A DNA stretch of 64,000 nt from Variovorax jilinensis (GCF_030316885.1 NZ_JASZYQ010000003.1:248001-312000); one strand, 5' to 3'. Shown: positions 37,924 to 51,887, counted from the first letter of the stretch. Notes: generated by a model from the letters alone, not told the origin. Translations and numbers: made by a program.

Positions 37924-38454
37924 TCAGCCCAGCTGGGCCCGAACCTTGTCGAGCGCCGCGTTGGCGCATTGCTCGTCGAGCTGTCCGCCCGGCGCACCGC
38001 CGACGCCGACGGCGCCGATGACTTCGTTGCCGACCTTGACCGGCACCCCGCCACCGAGCAGCAGGAAGCCCGGGATGTTGACCAGGTTCGCTGCGGCCGG
38101 GTTCTTCTGCGCGTTCTCCATCATGGCCAGGGTCGGGCTCTTGGCCGAGGCCGAGGTCCAGGCCTTGCGCTCACTGGCACCCAGCGTGTGGGCGCCGGCG
38201 TTGTTGGCGCGCTGCACGGCGCGCACGACGCCCGAGCGGTCGACCACGGTCGCGCTGACCGCATAGCCGTTGGCCGCGCAGGCAGCGACGGCGCCGGCGG
38301 CGATCTCGTTGGCGAGCTCGAGCGACATGTTCTTCTCGGCGCGTACCGCGGGTGCCGGTGCCGCGGGTGCAGGCGTGGGCGCCTGGGCCTGGGCGCTGGT
38401 GAGGGAGGCGGCGAGCAGGGCGGCAAGGCTGCCGAGACGAAGGATGGATGGCAT
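37924..38454 (-). CDS. Exported GlcG/HbpS-family protein
   Basis: The 176-residue protein has a signal peptide (LGSLAALLAASLTSAQAQ), an Ala/Pro linker and a GlcG/HbpS domain: LELANEIAAGAVAACAANGY, TVVDRSGVVRAVQRANNAGA, the serine-rich ERKAWTSASAKSPTLAM and FLLLGGGVPVKVGNEVIGAV. Streptomyces HbpS, an exported member, binds haem and modulates a two-component sensor kinase. Here too a kinase/regulator pair lies directly upstream in the same direction. A periplasmic ligand-sensing role is therefore plausible but not shown. Confidence 0.85.
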   Translation of the reverse strand: MPSILRLGSLAALLAASLTSAQAQAPTPAPAAPAPAVRAEKNMSLELANEIAAGAVAACAANGYAVSATVVDRSGVVRAVQRANNAGAHTLGASERKAWTSASAKSPTLAMMENAQKNPAAANLVNIPGFLLLGGGVPVKVGNEVIGAVGVGGAPGGQLDEQCANAALDKVRAQLG

Positions 38455-38565
38455 GGAAAGTCTCCGGAATACGGGTTGGGTTGCTGGGTTCGCGCCGGCA
38501 TCTGCCGACCGCCCTGCGACTGTAGAAAAGCCCGGCCGCCGCGGCCATTCGTACGGCTACCCTCA

Positions 38566-38589
38566 GCGCTCCGTACAACTACGGAGCGC
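38566..38589. promoter_or_regulatory. Perfect 10-bp inverted repeat, candidate operator
   Basis: GCGCTCCGTA-CAAC-TACGGAGCGC is a perfect 10-bp inverted repeat with a 4-base centre, 111 bp before the GlcG-like start codon and 16 bp after the response regulator stop. A further GTACGG at 38551-38556 pairs with CCGTAC at 38571-38576, giving several spaced copies of a CGTAC core. No T-run follows on the reverse strand, so an operator for the adjacent FixJ-type regulator is more likely than a terminator. Confidence 0.5.
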
Positions 38590-38605
38590 CCTCCTCCCCT
38601 TGTCC

Positions 38606-39229
38606 TCAGGCTGCCGCGTCCACCAGCGCCGCATAGCGGCGGATCAGCTGCGCGAGCGAATCGCAGTCGAGCTTGGCGAACAGATTGGCGCGATGGCTCT
38701 CGACCGTGCGCGGCGACAGCGCGAGCGCACGCGCGATCTCCTTGTTGGTCAGCCCGGCCACGATGAAGCCCAGCACCTCGCGCTCGCGCTCCGACAGCTG
38801 CTGGAAGCGCTCGCGCGCCGCCTGGTCGGCCTGCGTGCGCTCGCGCGAGGCCACGTGCTGGCGCACCGCCTGCTGCAGCGCCTCGAGCAACTGCTCGTCG
38901 TCGACCGGCTTCTCGAGGAATTCGGCCGCGCCGGCCTTGAAGGCCCGCCGGCACATCTCGACCGTGCCGTGGCCGGTCAGCATGAGCACCGGCTGGTCGA
39001 TGCCTTCAGCGACCAGCCTGTCCAGCAATGCCAGGCCGCCGATGCCGGGCATGCGCACGTCCAGCACGATGGCGCCGATGCCGCCGCGGTCGAAGCCGTC
39101 GAGGAAGGCTCGCGGGTCGGCCCAGGTCCGGGTCCGCAGGCCGACCGTGCCGATCAGCAGCGCCAGGCTGTCGCGCACCGCCTGGTCGTCATCGACCAGG
39201 TGGATCAGCGGCGACTGGTCGCCGGTCAT
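38606..39229 (-). CDS. FixJ/NarL-type response regulator
   Basis: The 207-residue protein has a receiver domain (D57 in AIVLDVRMPGIGG, acidic LVDDD at 11-15, and a lysine in EFLEKPVDDEQL) and a C-terminal LuxR-type helix-turn-helix (LSEREREVLGFIVAGLTNKE, then ALSPRTVESHRANLF). The receiver is FixJ/StyR-like. Its ATG overlaps the kinase stop by 4 bp, so kinase and regulator are translated together and form a cognate pair. The likely target is the promoter of the downstream GlcG-like gene. Confidence 0.93.
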   Translation of the reverse strand: MTGDQSPLIHLVDDDQAVRDSLALLIGTVGLRTRTWADPRAFLDGFDRGGIGAIVLDVRMPGIGGLALLDRLVAEGIDQPVLMLTGHGTVEMCRRAFKAGAAEFLEKPVDDEQLLEALQQAVRQHVASRERTQADQAARERFQQLSEREREVLGFIVAGLTNKEIARALALSPRTVESHRANLFAKLDCDSLAQLIRRYAALVDAAA

Positions 39230-40719
39230 GCGGGCAACCCCGCGCCGTTTGCGCCATCCGACCCGGCGAGCGGCAGCCGCAGCGTGAAGCGCGCACCGCG
39301 CGGGCTCTCGGCCGCGGCGGAGAGCGAGCCGCCCATGCCGCTGGCCAGCGTCTCGGACAGGCTCAGCCCCAGGCCCAGCCCGCCGTCGCGCGTGCTGAAG
39401 AACGGCTCGAAGACCCGCGGCAGCGCCTCGGCAGAAAGACCGATCCCGCTGTCGCTCACGGCCAGCAGCCCCGATCCGCGCTCGCTCGCGATGCGCAGCC
39501 GAAGCCGGCGCTCGGCCACGGGCACCGGTTCGAGCGCCTGCAGCGCATTCATGAGCAGGTTGTGGACGATCTGCTCGAGCGCCACCGGATCGGCACGCAC
39601 GCGCACCGGTGCCGGCTCGGGCGCTTCGATGGCAGGCGTCACGGCGCGACGCGCGAGCTCGGGCGCCAGCAGGTGCAAGGCGCCCCTCAGCGTCTCCTGC
39701 AGGTCGACCGCCCGTGTCTCTGCCGAACGCTCGGGCCGCTCGATGACGCGCCGCAACCGGCCGACGACATCGGCCGCGCGACGCGCCTGCTCGGCCGCCT
39801 GCTTCATGGCGGCGCGCGCGGTGTCGAGCTCGGGCGGGTCGTCCTCGAGCAGGCGCCGCGCCGCCTGGGTGTTCGCGAGCACGGCGGTCAGGGGCTGGTT
39901 CAGCTCGTGCGCCATGCCGGCGGCCAGCTCGCCCAGGGCATTGAGCCGCGCGACCTGCCCGAGGCGCAGCAGTTCCTCCGCCCGGCGGCGCGCGACGCGC
40001 TGGCGCCGGAGCGCGTGGATGCCGGCGAGCACGGCAGCGACCGCGAGCGACCAGGCCGCCATCGTGAGCCACGGCAGTTCGCGCCAGGACACCTGCCTCA
40101 CCGCCACCAGCTCGAACGGCTGGCTGTCCGAGGCCAGCACCTTGCGGAACTCGAAGGACCAGCCCTGCGCCGGGTCCGCGCGGCCCGGCTGGACCACGAA
40201 CTGCGCGCCGGCCTGCTCCAGCGTCACGCGCACCGGGCTGGTCTTCGGGTCCATGGGCCAGTCGCGCCACGGCACGGCGGTCGCCAGGTCGATGCCGAGC
40301 GCGTAGCTGTTCGGATCGGCGCCGATCACCAGCCGGTAGCGGCCGCGTGCGAATTCGTCGGCCAGGTAGGCGGGGCGGCGCTCCCGGCGCGAGGCGGCCT
40401 CGGGTGCCGCGAGCTGCGGCTGCGACCAGGCCGCCCCGGCCCCGCGGCGCTCGACCTCGAGGACCGACGGGTAGACCGATGTCAGGCGCCGCTCGGGCCG
40501 CAGTTCGCCGGCCACCGGCTCGAGCAGCGCCAGCGTTGCCAGCACGGCGTCGTACTGCACCACCTGCTGGCTCATGAGCCGATGGGCGATGCGTCCGTTG
40601 ACCTCGAAGTCCTCGTGGATCTGCCGCAACTCGGCGCGCGCGAGCCAGGCCGCACCGGCGCCGGCGAGCAGCAGCCCCGCGAGCCACCAGCCGCCCTGTC
40701 TTCTCATCCATTGCCTCAT
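39226..40719 (-). CDS. Membrane sensor histidine kinase
   Basis: The 497-residue inner-membrane kinase has two membrane helices (about 11-27 and 217-236) flanking a 190-residue periplasmic sensor domain that contains the sequence YRLVIGADPNSYALGIDLAT. The dimerisation helix carries H271 (GMAHELNQPLTAV), and the ATPase has NLLMNALQAL (N box), SDSGIGLS (G1) and GLGLGLSLSETL (G2). It resembles DctB-type kinases without an extra PAS domain. The ligand is unknown. It is divergent from the ABC exporter gene, with 114 bp between the starts. Confidence 0.92.
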   Translation of the reverse strand: MRQWMRRQGGWWLAGLLLAGAGAAWLARAELRQIHEDFEVNGRIAHRLMSQQVVQYDAVLATLALLEPVAGELRPERRLTSVYPSVLEVERRGAGAAWSQPQLAAPEAASRRERRPAYLADEFARGRYRLVIGADPNSYALGIDLATAVPWRDWPMDPKTSPVRVTLEQAGAQFVVQPGRADPAQGWSFEFRKVLASDSQPFELVAVRQVSWRELPWLTMAAWSLAVAAVLAGIHALRRQRVARRRAEELLRLGQVARLNALGELAAGMAHELNQPLTAVLANTQAARRLLEDDPPELDTARAAMKQAAEQARRAADVVGRLRRVIERPERSAETRAVDLQETLRGALHLLAPELARRAVTPAIEAPEPAPVRVRADPVALEQIVHNLLMNALQALEPVPVAERRLRLRIASERGSGLLAVSDSGIGLSAEALPRVFEPFFSTRDGGLGLGLSLSETLASGMGGSLSAAAESPRGARFTLRLPLAGSDGANGAGLPA

Positions 40720-40833
40720 GGCGACGGATTGTGCCGCGGGGGCGCGGCGACTTTGCCTACACTTGCGCTGCGAATCGGCCTACGCACACAATCGCGGCGA
40801 ACCCTGTACCGCCAAGAAGGACCCTCTCTCCGC

Positions 40834-42735
<1,902 letters not shown>

Positions 42736-42742
42736 GGAAACC

Positions 42743-43798
42743 ATGTCCCACCAATTGATCGTCCTGCCCGACGACACCGCCAAGCCGATCCTCGATGCGA
42801 TCAACGGCGCCAAGTCCGCGCTCAACATCCGCATGTTCCTGTTCACCGACGAGACGCTGCTCGCCGCGGTCATTGCGGCCAAGCAGCGCGGCGTCAAGGT
42901 GCGCGTGATGCTGAATCCGGCACGCCGCAGCGGTGAGAGCGAGAACGAGGCCGCCCGCACCGCCCTGCTCGCGGCCGGCATCGAGGTGCGCGACAGCAAC
43001 CCCAAGTTCGAGCTCACGCACCAGAAGTCGATGGTGGTCGACAACCAGGCCGGCTTCATCGAGTCGCTCAACTGGGAGCCGCGCGACCTGACCGAGACGC
43101 GGGACTATGCGGTCGTCACCACGCACGGCCTCGAGACCAAGGAGATGGTCGACTGCTTCGACGCCGACTGGGAGCACAAGGACTTCACGCCGCACCCCGA
43201 GTCGCGCCTGATCTGGTGCCCCGACAACGGCCGCCCGCGCGTGGCGGCCTTCATCGACGGCGCGACGCATTCGCTGTGGGTGCAGAACGAGCGCTACCAG
43301 GACACCGTGATCATCGAGCGCCTGGTGCGGGCGGCGACGCGCGGCGTGAAGATCCACATCCTCACCAAGCCGCCGCATTCGCTCAAGGCCGAGAAGCTGA
43401 TCGAGGGCGTGGGCGGGCTGCGCATCCTGCAGGACGTGGGTGCCAAGGTGCACACGATGAAGCACCTGAAGCTGCACGCCAAGATGATGCTGGCCGACGG
43501 CAAGCGCGCCATCGTGGGCTCGATCAACCTCGCGCCCGGCAGCTTCGACGGCCGGCGGGAGCTCGCGATCGAGACCGACGACCGCGCCACCGTGCAGCGG
43601 CTCGAAGATACGGCGCGGCGCGACTGGGAGTCCTCCCACAAGATCGACCTGAGCGACGCCGGACTGCTGCACGACCTGCAGAAGCGGCAGCTCGACCCGA
43701 GCCACCTGGTGCTCGACGGCAGCGGCGACCCGGTGGTGCAGGCCGAGAGCAAGGCCGCCGACAAGTCGAAGAAGCATCACGGCAAGGACAAGCATTGA
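42743..43798 (+). CDS. Phospholipase D-like protein with two HKD motifs
   Basis: The 351-residue protein has two PLD catalytic motifs: HQKSMVVDN (first HxKxxxxD) and HAKMMLADGKRAIVGSINL (second). Such proteins transfer or hydrolyse phosphatidyl groups, or, in other subfamilies, act on DNA. There is no signal peptide or membrane helix, so it is probably cytosolic. The C-terminal 30 residues are lysine/histidine-rich (KSKKHHGKDKH). It follows the ABC exporter by 7 bp and overlaps the next gene by 4 bp. Confidence 0.88.
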   Translation: MSHQLIVLPDDTAKPILDAINGAKSALNIRMFLFTDETLLAAVIAAKQRGVKVRVMLNPARRSGESENEAARTALLAAGIEVRDSNPKFELTHQKSMVVDNQAGFIESLNWEPRDLTETRDYAVVTTHGLETKEMVDCFDADWEHKDFTPHPESRLIWCPDNGRPRVAAFIDGATHSLWVQNERYQDTVIIERLVRAATRGVKIHILTKPPHSLKAEKLIEGVGGLRILQDVGAKVHTMKHLKLHAKMMLADGKRAIVGSINLAPGSFDGRRELAIETDDRATVQRLEDTARRDWESSHKIDLSDAGLLHDLQKRQLDPSHLVLDGSGDPVVQAESKAADKSKKHHGKDKH

Positions 43799-44502
43799 GC
43801 CGCGCCAGACACCTGCGGCCGCTGGCATTGCTGCTCGCGATGACGGGCTTCGCGGGCGTGGCCGCGGCGGCCGGCAATGCCGAGTTCGCGCTGCGCTGGG
43901 ACCCGGCCGAGGGCGGGCCCGCGAGCCTCGAGCAGATCGCCGAAGTCCTGGGCGTCCCGGCCACCGGTCGGCGCAAGAGCTTCGAGGTGCGCTACTTCAC
44001 GATAGAAGGGCCGGCCGACGCGCCGGAGGGCGCTTCGGCCATCGCCCGAGAGCGAGTGACCGACGGCCAGCTGCTCGCCATGTACAAGCTGCGCAGCGCG
44101 ACTTCCTTCGACAAGCGCACAGCGACCGCATGGCGCTGCCCGCTCGGCAAGGGCGCCAAGGCCAAGAACGAGGTCGACGTCGGCTGGAACGCCGATGGCA
44201 CGCCGAGGACGAGCCATTCGCTGAGCTGCGAGACCGCAGGCCGCATCGACAAGCTGTTGCCCGCAAGCTTCAAGGCGCAGGCCCTGGGCTGCACCAGCAC
44301 CGTGATGCGCGTGACCACCGGCGGTCTCAAGATCGAGAGCTGGAGCCTGCCGGGCGGTCGGCTGGCCTTCGAGGTCTCGGCCAACGGGAAAGACACCGCC
44401 GGTCAGCTGAAGGGATTCGATCAGCGGGTGGTTCAGCCCTTGCGCGCGCGCGGCGCCAGGCCGCTGGCCCAGAGCAAGACGGAACTGGGCAGCAGCTGCT
44501 GA
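43795..44502 (+). CDS. Exported protein of unknown function, TTG start
   Basis: The 235-residue protein is read from a TTG that overlaps the PLD gene stop (TTGA). With that start it gains a good signal peptide (HLRPLALLLAMTGFAGVAAA, cut after AAA). The next ATG, 43 bases on, would remove most of it, so the TTG is preferred. I do not recognise the mature protein; it has four cysteines, one of them the last residue, which may pair in the periplasm, and a hydrophilic beta-rich composition. Its place in an ABC exporter-PLD run suggests an envelope role. Confidence 0.72.
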   Translation: MSRARHLRPLALLLAMTGFAGVAAAAGNAEFALRWDPAEGGPASLEQIAEVLGVPATGRRKSFEVRYFTIEGPADAPEGASAIARERVTDGQLLAMYKLRSATSFDKRTATAWRCPLGKGAKAKNEVDVGWNADGTPRTSHSLSCETAGRIDKLLPASFKAQALGCTSTVMRVTTGGLKIESWSLPGGRLAFEVSANGKDTAGQLKGFDQRVVQPLRARGARPLAQSKTELGSSC

Positions 44503-44527
44503 GCCAGGTCCGCGGGTCGGCGCACCG

Positions 44528-45466
44528 TCAGGCGGCAGCGGCGGGGGCCGCCGCCCCCATGGTGCGCGACATGTCGTCGACGATCAGCCGCAGCAGCTCG
44601 GTCGCAGCCGGAGCCAGCATGCGGCCATGGCGCGAGATCACGTGCGAGCAGCCCTGGCTCAGCAGCGGATTCTTCATCGGCAGCTCCACCACGGCCGGCG
44701 TGTCGAGATGCGGCGGCAGCGACATCCGGGTGCTCAGCGCGTAGCCCAGCCCGGCCACCACGAAGTGGCCGAGCGCGCTGAACGAGGTCGTGGTGAGCAG
44801 GGTCGGCAGGCGCACGCCCTCCCCGACCTCCGCCGCCTCGATGTGCTGCCGCACCCCGAAACTGCGCTGCAGCGTGGCGCCCGGATAGGCCACGAGGTCG
44901 GCCAGCCGCAGCGGGCGGCCCAGGCTCGCCAGGGGATGACTGGCAAGCACCAGGGCCTGGATCGGCTGCGGATGCGAATGGTGCGAGCGCAGGCGCTCGT
45001 CGCGCGGGGGCTGGAACAGCAGTCCGATGTGGGCCCGCTCGTCGACCACGCGGCGGACGATTTCGTCGCTGCTGCCCACCTCCAGGGACACCGTGATCGC
45101 CGGGTGCGAGCGCATGAAGGCCTGCAGGCTGTGGCGCATGAGCCAGTCGACATAGCCCTCGCCCGCCACGATGTCGATGTGTCCGCGCTCGACCTTGCGG
45201 ATCGCATCCATCTGCGCCAGCAGCTGCTGCTTCTGGCTTTCCTGGCGACGCAGGTAGACCGCGAGCAGATGACCAGCGTCGGTCGGCACCACGCCCCGGC
45301 CGCGGCGCTCGAGCAGGATCGTTCCGCACTCCTTCTCGAGCTGGCCGATCGCCCGGCTGACCGCCGACGGGTCCATGTCGAGCACCTCGGCAGCGCCGCG
45401 CACGGAGCCGCTCTCCAGCACCTGCATGAAGTAGCGCACGCGTCGCGTGTCGAGCTTCTCGTCCAT
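44528..45466 (-). CDS. LysR-type transcriptional regulator
   Basis: The 312-residue regulator has an N-terminal winged helix (RVRYFMQVLESGSVRGAAEV, then DPSAVSRAIGQLEKECG) and a LysR substrate-binding domain. It is divergent from the DUF3100 gene and probably controls it together with the following amidohydrolase and sdaA. The ATG at 45466 is chosen over one at 45490 because the latter lies inside a perfect palindrome that is likely the regulator's own binding site. The inducer is unknown. Confidence 0.9.
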   Translation of the reverse strand: MDEKLDTRRVRYFMQVLESGSVRGAAEVLDMDPSAVSRAIGQLEKECGTILLERRGRGVVPTDAGHLLAVYLRRQESQKQQLLAQMDAIRKVERGHIDIVAGEGYVDWLMRHSLQAFMRSHPAITVSLEVGSSDEIVRRVVDERAHIGLLFQPPRDERLRSHHSHPQPIQALVLASHPLASLGRPLRLADLVAYPGATLQRSFGVRQHIEAAEVGEGVRLPTLLTTTSFSALGHFVVAGLGYALSTRMSLPPHLDTPAVVELPMKNPLLSQGCSHVISRHGRMLAPAATELLRLIVDDMSRTMGAAAPAAAA

Positions 45467-45482
45467 TGCGTACCCCGCTGAC

Positions 45483-45501
45483 TGTTGCATTCAATGCAAC
45501 A
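45483..45501. promoter_or_regulatory. LysR-regulator binding site candidate, perfect palindrome
   Basis: TGTTGCATT-C-AATGCAACA is a perfect inverted repeat with 9-base arms and a one-base centre, 16 bp upstream of the LysR start codon. A related half site (GATGCAAC) lies at 45524-45531, about three helical turns away, in the layout usual for LysR recognition and activation sites between divergent genes. Confidence 0.75.
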
Positions 45502-45584
45502 CAAATCCCGAAGTTTAGTCATTGATGCAACGACTTCTTTCTTCGAGACTTCCTGGCATCCCCTCCCGACCCGCTCGATTCCCC

Positions 45585-46922
45585 ATGACATCAGCCGCCG
45601 CCGCCCTCCCGCCCGAACCCCTGCACGCTCCCTTCATCGGCAAGCTCAGGCTCGTCGTGGTCGCACTGGTCGTCGTCGTGGCGGCCGAGCTGATCGGTCC
45701 GGCGCAATTCAAGCTCGGTCCGGGCCAGGTCGTGCTGCTGCCGATGCTGTGGGCCCTGCTGCTCGCCGCGGCCTGGGGCATCGCGTCGCGCCACACACCC
45801 GCCGCAGCGCGCATCCACTCGGGCCTGCAGTCCTATGCGGGAGGCCTGCTCAATGCGGGCCTGCTGCTGTTCATCGTCAAGCTCGGCCTCACGGTCGGCG
45901 CCGCCCTGCCCTTCGTGCGTGAAGCCGGCTGGGCACTGCTGTTCCAGGAATTCGGCCACACCTTCGGCACCTTGGCCCTCGGCCTGCCGCTGGCGCTGCT
46001 GCTGGGCATCAAGCGCGAGGCGGTGGGCGCCACCTTCTCGGTCGGGCGCGAAGGCAACCTCGCGATCATCGGCGAGAAGTACGGCATGGCCTCGCCCGAA
46101 GGCCGCGGCGTGCTGGCTGAATACATCACGGGGACCGTCCTCGGCGCCCTCTTCATCGCGGTTCTCGCAGGTTTCATCACCAGCCTGAACATCTTCGATC
46201 CGCGCTCGCTCGCGATGGGGGCCGGCGTCGGCTCGGGCAGCCTGATGGCCGCGGCCATCGGCGCGATCAGTGCCCAGCAGCCGCCCGAGATGGTCAAGCA
46301 GCTCACTGCCATTGCGGCCGCCTCCAACCTGCTGACCCTGGTGGTCGGGTTCTACTTCACGCTGTTCCTGTCGCTGCCGCTGTGCTCGTGGCTCTATGGC
46401 CGGCTCGAGCCGGTGCTCGGCCGCTTTTCCACGCGGCGCTCGACGGCCGACACCGCAGCGCTGACCGACGTGACCGGCGTGGAAGCACCGACACTGCGCT
46501 TCGCCGACAACCTGATCGCCTGGGTCGTGATGACCGGCGGCGTGATGATCGGCAACCTGCTGTCCTTCAAGGTGCCGCTGCGCGAATCGCTGATCGGCAT
46601 GCTGGCGGTGATCGCCGTGGTGGCGGTGGTCGGGCTGCTCAAGCGCCTGCTGCCGAAGACGCCGATGGTGCTGACGCTGTCGATCGTGGCCACGGTGGCC
46701 GGCATCCCGGGCCTGCTGCCGTTCTCGGATGCGCTGATCGCGCTCACCGCCAAGCTCAATTTCCTGGCCTTCACCACGCCGGTGCTGGCGCTGGCCGGCT
46801 TTTCCGTCGCCAAGGACCTGCCGATGTTCCGCCAGCTCGGCTGGCGCATCGTGGTGGTGTCGCTGACCGCCACCGCAGGCACCTTCCTCGGCGCGACGCT
46901 GATCGCCGAACTCTTCCACTGA
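45585..46922 (+). CDS. DUF3100 multispanning membrane protein
   Basis: The 445-residue protein has about ten to twelve hydrophobic helices and matches the DUF3100 pattern as I know it, including NAGLLLFIVKLGLTVGAALP, TFSVGREGNLAIIGEKYG, GAGVGSGSLMAAAIGAISAQ and a symmetric second half ending TGGVMIGNLLSFKVP. These proteins are thought to be transporters and are often found next to M20 amidohydrolases. The ATG at 45585 begins just before the first helix region; an upstream in-frame ATG lies in the regulatory region. It is divergent from a LysR gene and 20 bp from the amidohydrolase gene. Confidence 0.82.
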   Translation: MTSAAAALPPEPLHAPFIGKLRLVVVALVVVVAAELIGPAQFKLGPGQVVLLPMLWALLLAAAWGIASRHTPAAARIHSGLQSYAGGLLNAGLLLFIVKLGLTVGAALPFVREAGWALLFQEFGHTFGTLALGLPLALLLGIKREAVGATFSVGREGNLAIIGEKYGMASPEGRGVLAEYITGTVLGALFIAVLAGFITSLNIFDPRSLAMGAGVGSGSLMAAAIGAISAQQPPEMVKQLTAIAAASNLLTLVVGFYFTLFLSLPLCSWLYGRLEPVLGRFSTRRSTADTAALTDVTGVEAPTLRFADNLIAWVVMTGGVMIGNLLSFKVPLRESLIGMLAVIAVVAVVGLLKRLLPKTPMVLTLSIVATVAGIPGLLPFSDALIALTAKLNFLAFTTPVLALAGFSVAKDLPMFRQLGWRIVVVSLTATAGTFLGATLIAELFH

Positions 46923-46942
46923 CCGACCACGAGACCACGCCC

Positions 46943-48112
46943 ATGTACCGCGAACCCGAGATCGCCGAAGACACCCGCCAGCGCATGCTGGCCTGGCGCC
47001 ACGACATCCATGCCAATCCCGAGACCGCCTTCGAGGAACACCGAACCGCCAACGTGGTCGCCAATGCGCTGATGCTGATGGGCATCCCGGTGCATCGCGG
47101 CCTGGCGGGCACCGGCGTGGTTGGCAGCCTGCGCAACGGAGAAGGCCCGAGCATCGCGCTGCGCGCCGACCTCGATGCGCTGAACATGACCGAACTCGGC
47201 GAGCGCGCTCACAAGTCGACCTGCGCGGGCAAGATGCACGGCTGCGGGCATGACGGCCACACCGCCATGCTGCTCGGCGCGGCCGAGCACCTGGCGCGCC
47301 ACAAGCCTTTCAACGGCACGGTGCACTTCGTCTTCCAGCCGGCCGAGGAGAACGAGGGCGGCGGGCGCCGCATGGTCGACGAGGGCCTGTTCGAGCAGTT
47401 CCCGGCCGACGCGGTCTACGGCATGCACAACTTCCCGTCCATGCCGCGTGGCCACTTCGGCATCCGCACCGGCATCATGACGGCCTACCTCGACACCTTC
47501 GAAATCGTGATCACGGGCAAGGGCTGCCACGGTGCCATGCCCGAGACCGGCATCGACCCGGTCGTGATCTCGGCCCAGCTCGTGAACGCGCTGCAGACCA
47601 TCGTGAGTCGGCGCGTCGGCGCCACCGAGTCGGCGGTGGTCAGCGTGACCCAGATCCACGGCGGCGACACCTGGAACGTGGTGCCCGAGACCGTTGTTCT
47701 GCGCGGCACCGCGCGCGCGCTCGACGCCGCGGTCCAGGACCGGGTCGAGGCCGCGATGAACCAGATCTGCGCCGGCCTCGCGCAGACCCACGGCGCCGGC
47801 GTGGCGCTGAAATACATGCGCGGCTACCCGGGCGTGGTCAACACCGCTACCGAGACGGCGGCTGCGGTCTCGGCCGCCGCCAGCCTGGTCGGCGAGTCCC
47901 AGGTCCACACCGACATCCCGCCCGCGATGGGTTCGGAGGATTTCGCCTTCATGCTGCAGAAGCGGCCGGGCGCCTACATCGGCATCGGCGCCGGCGAAGG
48001 CCCGAACGACCCGCCGATCCACAACCCCTACTACGACTTCAACGACGCCATCCTGCCGCTCGGCGCAGCCTACTGGGTGGCGCTGGTCAAGCAGCAGCTG
48101 AAGGCCGCATAG
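46943..48112 (+). CDS. M20 family amidohydrolase (hippurate hydrolase-like)
   Basis: The 389-residue zinc or manganese enzyme belongs to the M20D group, which hydrolyses N-acyl amino acids such as hippurate. Metal ligands are visible in [13 protein letters not shown] (C101, H103), [11 protein letters not shown] (E135/E136) and YGMHNFP, with the last histidine in a [11 protein letters not shown] stretch. [12 protein letters not shown] is also typical. It follows DUF3100 by 20 bp and precedes sdaA by 7 bp, so it probably cleaves an N-acylated or amidated substrate that DUF3100 brings in; this is inference. Confidence 0.9.
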   Translation: MYREPEIAEDTRQRMLAWRHDIHANPETAFEEHRTANVVANALMLMGIPVHRGLAGTGVVGSLRNGEGPSIALRADLDALNMTELGERAHKSTCAGKMHGCGHDGHTAMLLGAAEHLARHKPFNGTVHFVFQPAEENEGGGRRMVDEGLFEQFPADAVYGMHNFPSMPRGHFGIRTGIMTAYLDTFEIVITGKGCHGAMPETGIDPVVISAQLVNALQTIVSRRVGATESAVVSVTQIHGGDTWNVVPETVVLRGTARALDAAVQDRVEAAMNQICAGLAQTHGAGVALKYMRGYPGVVNTATETAAAVSAAASLVGESQVHTDIPPAMGSEDFAFMLQKRPGAYIGIGAGEGPNDPPIHNPYYDFNDAILPLGAAYWVALVKQQLKAA

Positions 48113-48119
48113 TCGGGCC

Positions 48120-49514
<1,395 letters not shown>

Positions 49515-49520
49515 GGCAGC

Positions 49521-51167
<1,647 letters not shown>

Positions 51168-51172
51168 GGATT

Positions 51173-51607
51173 TCAGAGGGTCGAGAGATCGAGGATGCCG
51201 ATGCCGGAGCGCGTCGCCGCCTCCGCGAGTCGCTTGTCGAAGGTGGCGAGCGGCAGGTTCAGGGAGCGCGCCAGCCAGAGGTAGCCGGCGTCGTAGGCAG
51301 AGAGGCCGGCGTCGAGCGCGATGCCCAGCGAGGCCTTGTGCTGAGGCGGCGCCAGTTCATGAAGCTCGACGCGATGGCGCACCGCCTCGAGCACCGACCA
51401 GATGCCCTCGACGGCCGCCTGCGGGATGCGGCCCCGCCGCACGCCGTTGGCGATGATGTTGGCGCACTCCCACTGCCAGAGATTGGGCGCCTGCGGCTCG
51501 ACCTCGTCGCGCCGGATCAGGGCGTAGAGCCGCCGCGTCTGCTCGCTGGCCTCGTCGGGCAGCAGCCAGGCGGCCGTGACCGAGGCGTCGAGCACAAAGG
51601 CCGTCAT
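51173..51607 (-). CDS. VapC-like PIN-domain toxin
   Basis: The 144-residue protein has the PIN-domain acidic residues: D7 in FVLDAS, E in WECANI, D in [11 protein letters not shown] and D in TFDKRLAE. VapC toxins are Mg-dependent ribonucleases that cut tRNA or rRNA when the antitoxin is degraded. Its start overlaps the antitoxin stop by 4 bp, the standard layout. It lies between guaA and guaB. Residues look intact, so it is probably active. Confidence 0.9.
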   Translation of the reverse strand: MTAFVLDASVTAAWLLPDEASEQTRRLYALIRRDEVEPQAPNLWQWECANIIANGVRRGRIPQAAVEGIWSVLEAVRHRVELHELAPPQHKASLGIALDAGLSAYDAGYLWLARSLNLPLATFDKRLAEAATRSGIGILDLSTL

Positions 51608-51852
51608 TCCTGGCGGCCTTCATCGCGCAACTCGCGTACCGAGGGGCCGGGCAGGATCATGGCGTGCAGGGCGTCGATCTGGCTGAGCTCGCGCTCGATC
51701 TGGGCGTCGGTGATGACGGGCTTGCGCCGCACCGGAAGCAGCCGCGCCACTTCCTTGCCGTGCCGCGTGATGCGCACTTCCTCGCCCTTCTCGACCATGT
51801 CGATCAGGGCCGAAAAATTGTTCTTCGCCTCATAGATGCCGGTGTACTGCAT
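51604..51852 (-). CDS. Phd/YefM-type antitoxin
   Basis: The 82-residue protein opens with a Phd/YefM DNA-binding domain (TGIYEAKNNFSALIDMVEKG, then VRITRHGKEVARLLPV) and ends in a charged C-terminus that should wrap the toxin. It precedes the PIN-domain toxin gene with a 4-bp overlap. It should repress its own promoter at the palindrome just upstream. Confidence 0.9.
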   Translation of the reverse strand: MQYTGIYEAKNNFSALIDMVEKGEEVRITRHGKEVARLLPVRRKPVITDAQIERELSQIDALHAMILPGPSVRELRDEGRQE

Positions 51853-51860
51853 GAATCTGA

Positions 51861-51887
51861 CCAGACTTTGAAAGTTTGGCCATTATA
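51861..51887 (-). promoter_or_regulatory. Promoter -10 and operator of the toxin-antitoxin pair
   Basis: Reading leftward, TATAAT at 51887-51882 is a perfect -10 hexamer. Directly downstream at 51861-51879 lies CCAGACTTT-G-AAAGTTTGG, an inverted repeat with 8 of 9 arm bases matched, overlapping the expected transcript start and 9 bp ahead of the antitoxin ATG. I see no strong -35. This is the usual place for self-repression by a Phd-type antitoxin. Confidence 0.7.

Noticed and set aside
45466..45490. LysR start at 45490
   Set aside because: That ATG lies in the perfect palindrome at 45483-45501, the likely binding site, so the ATG at 45466 is preferred.
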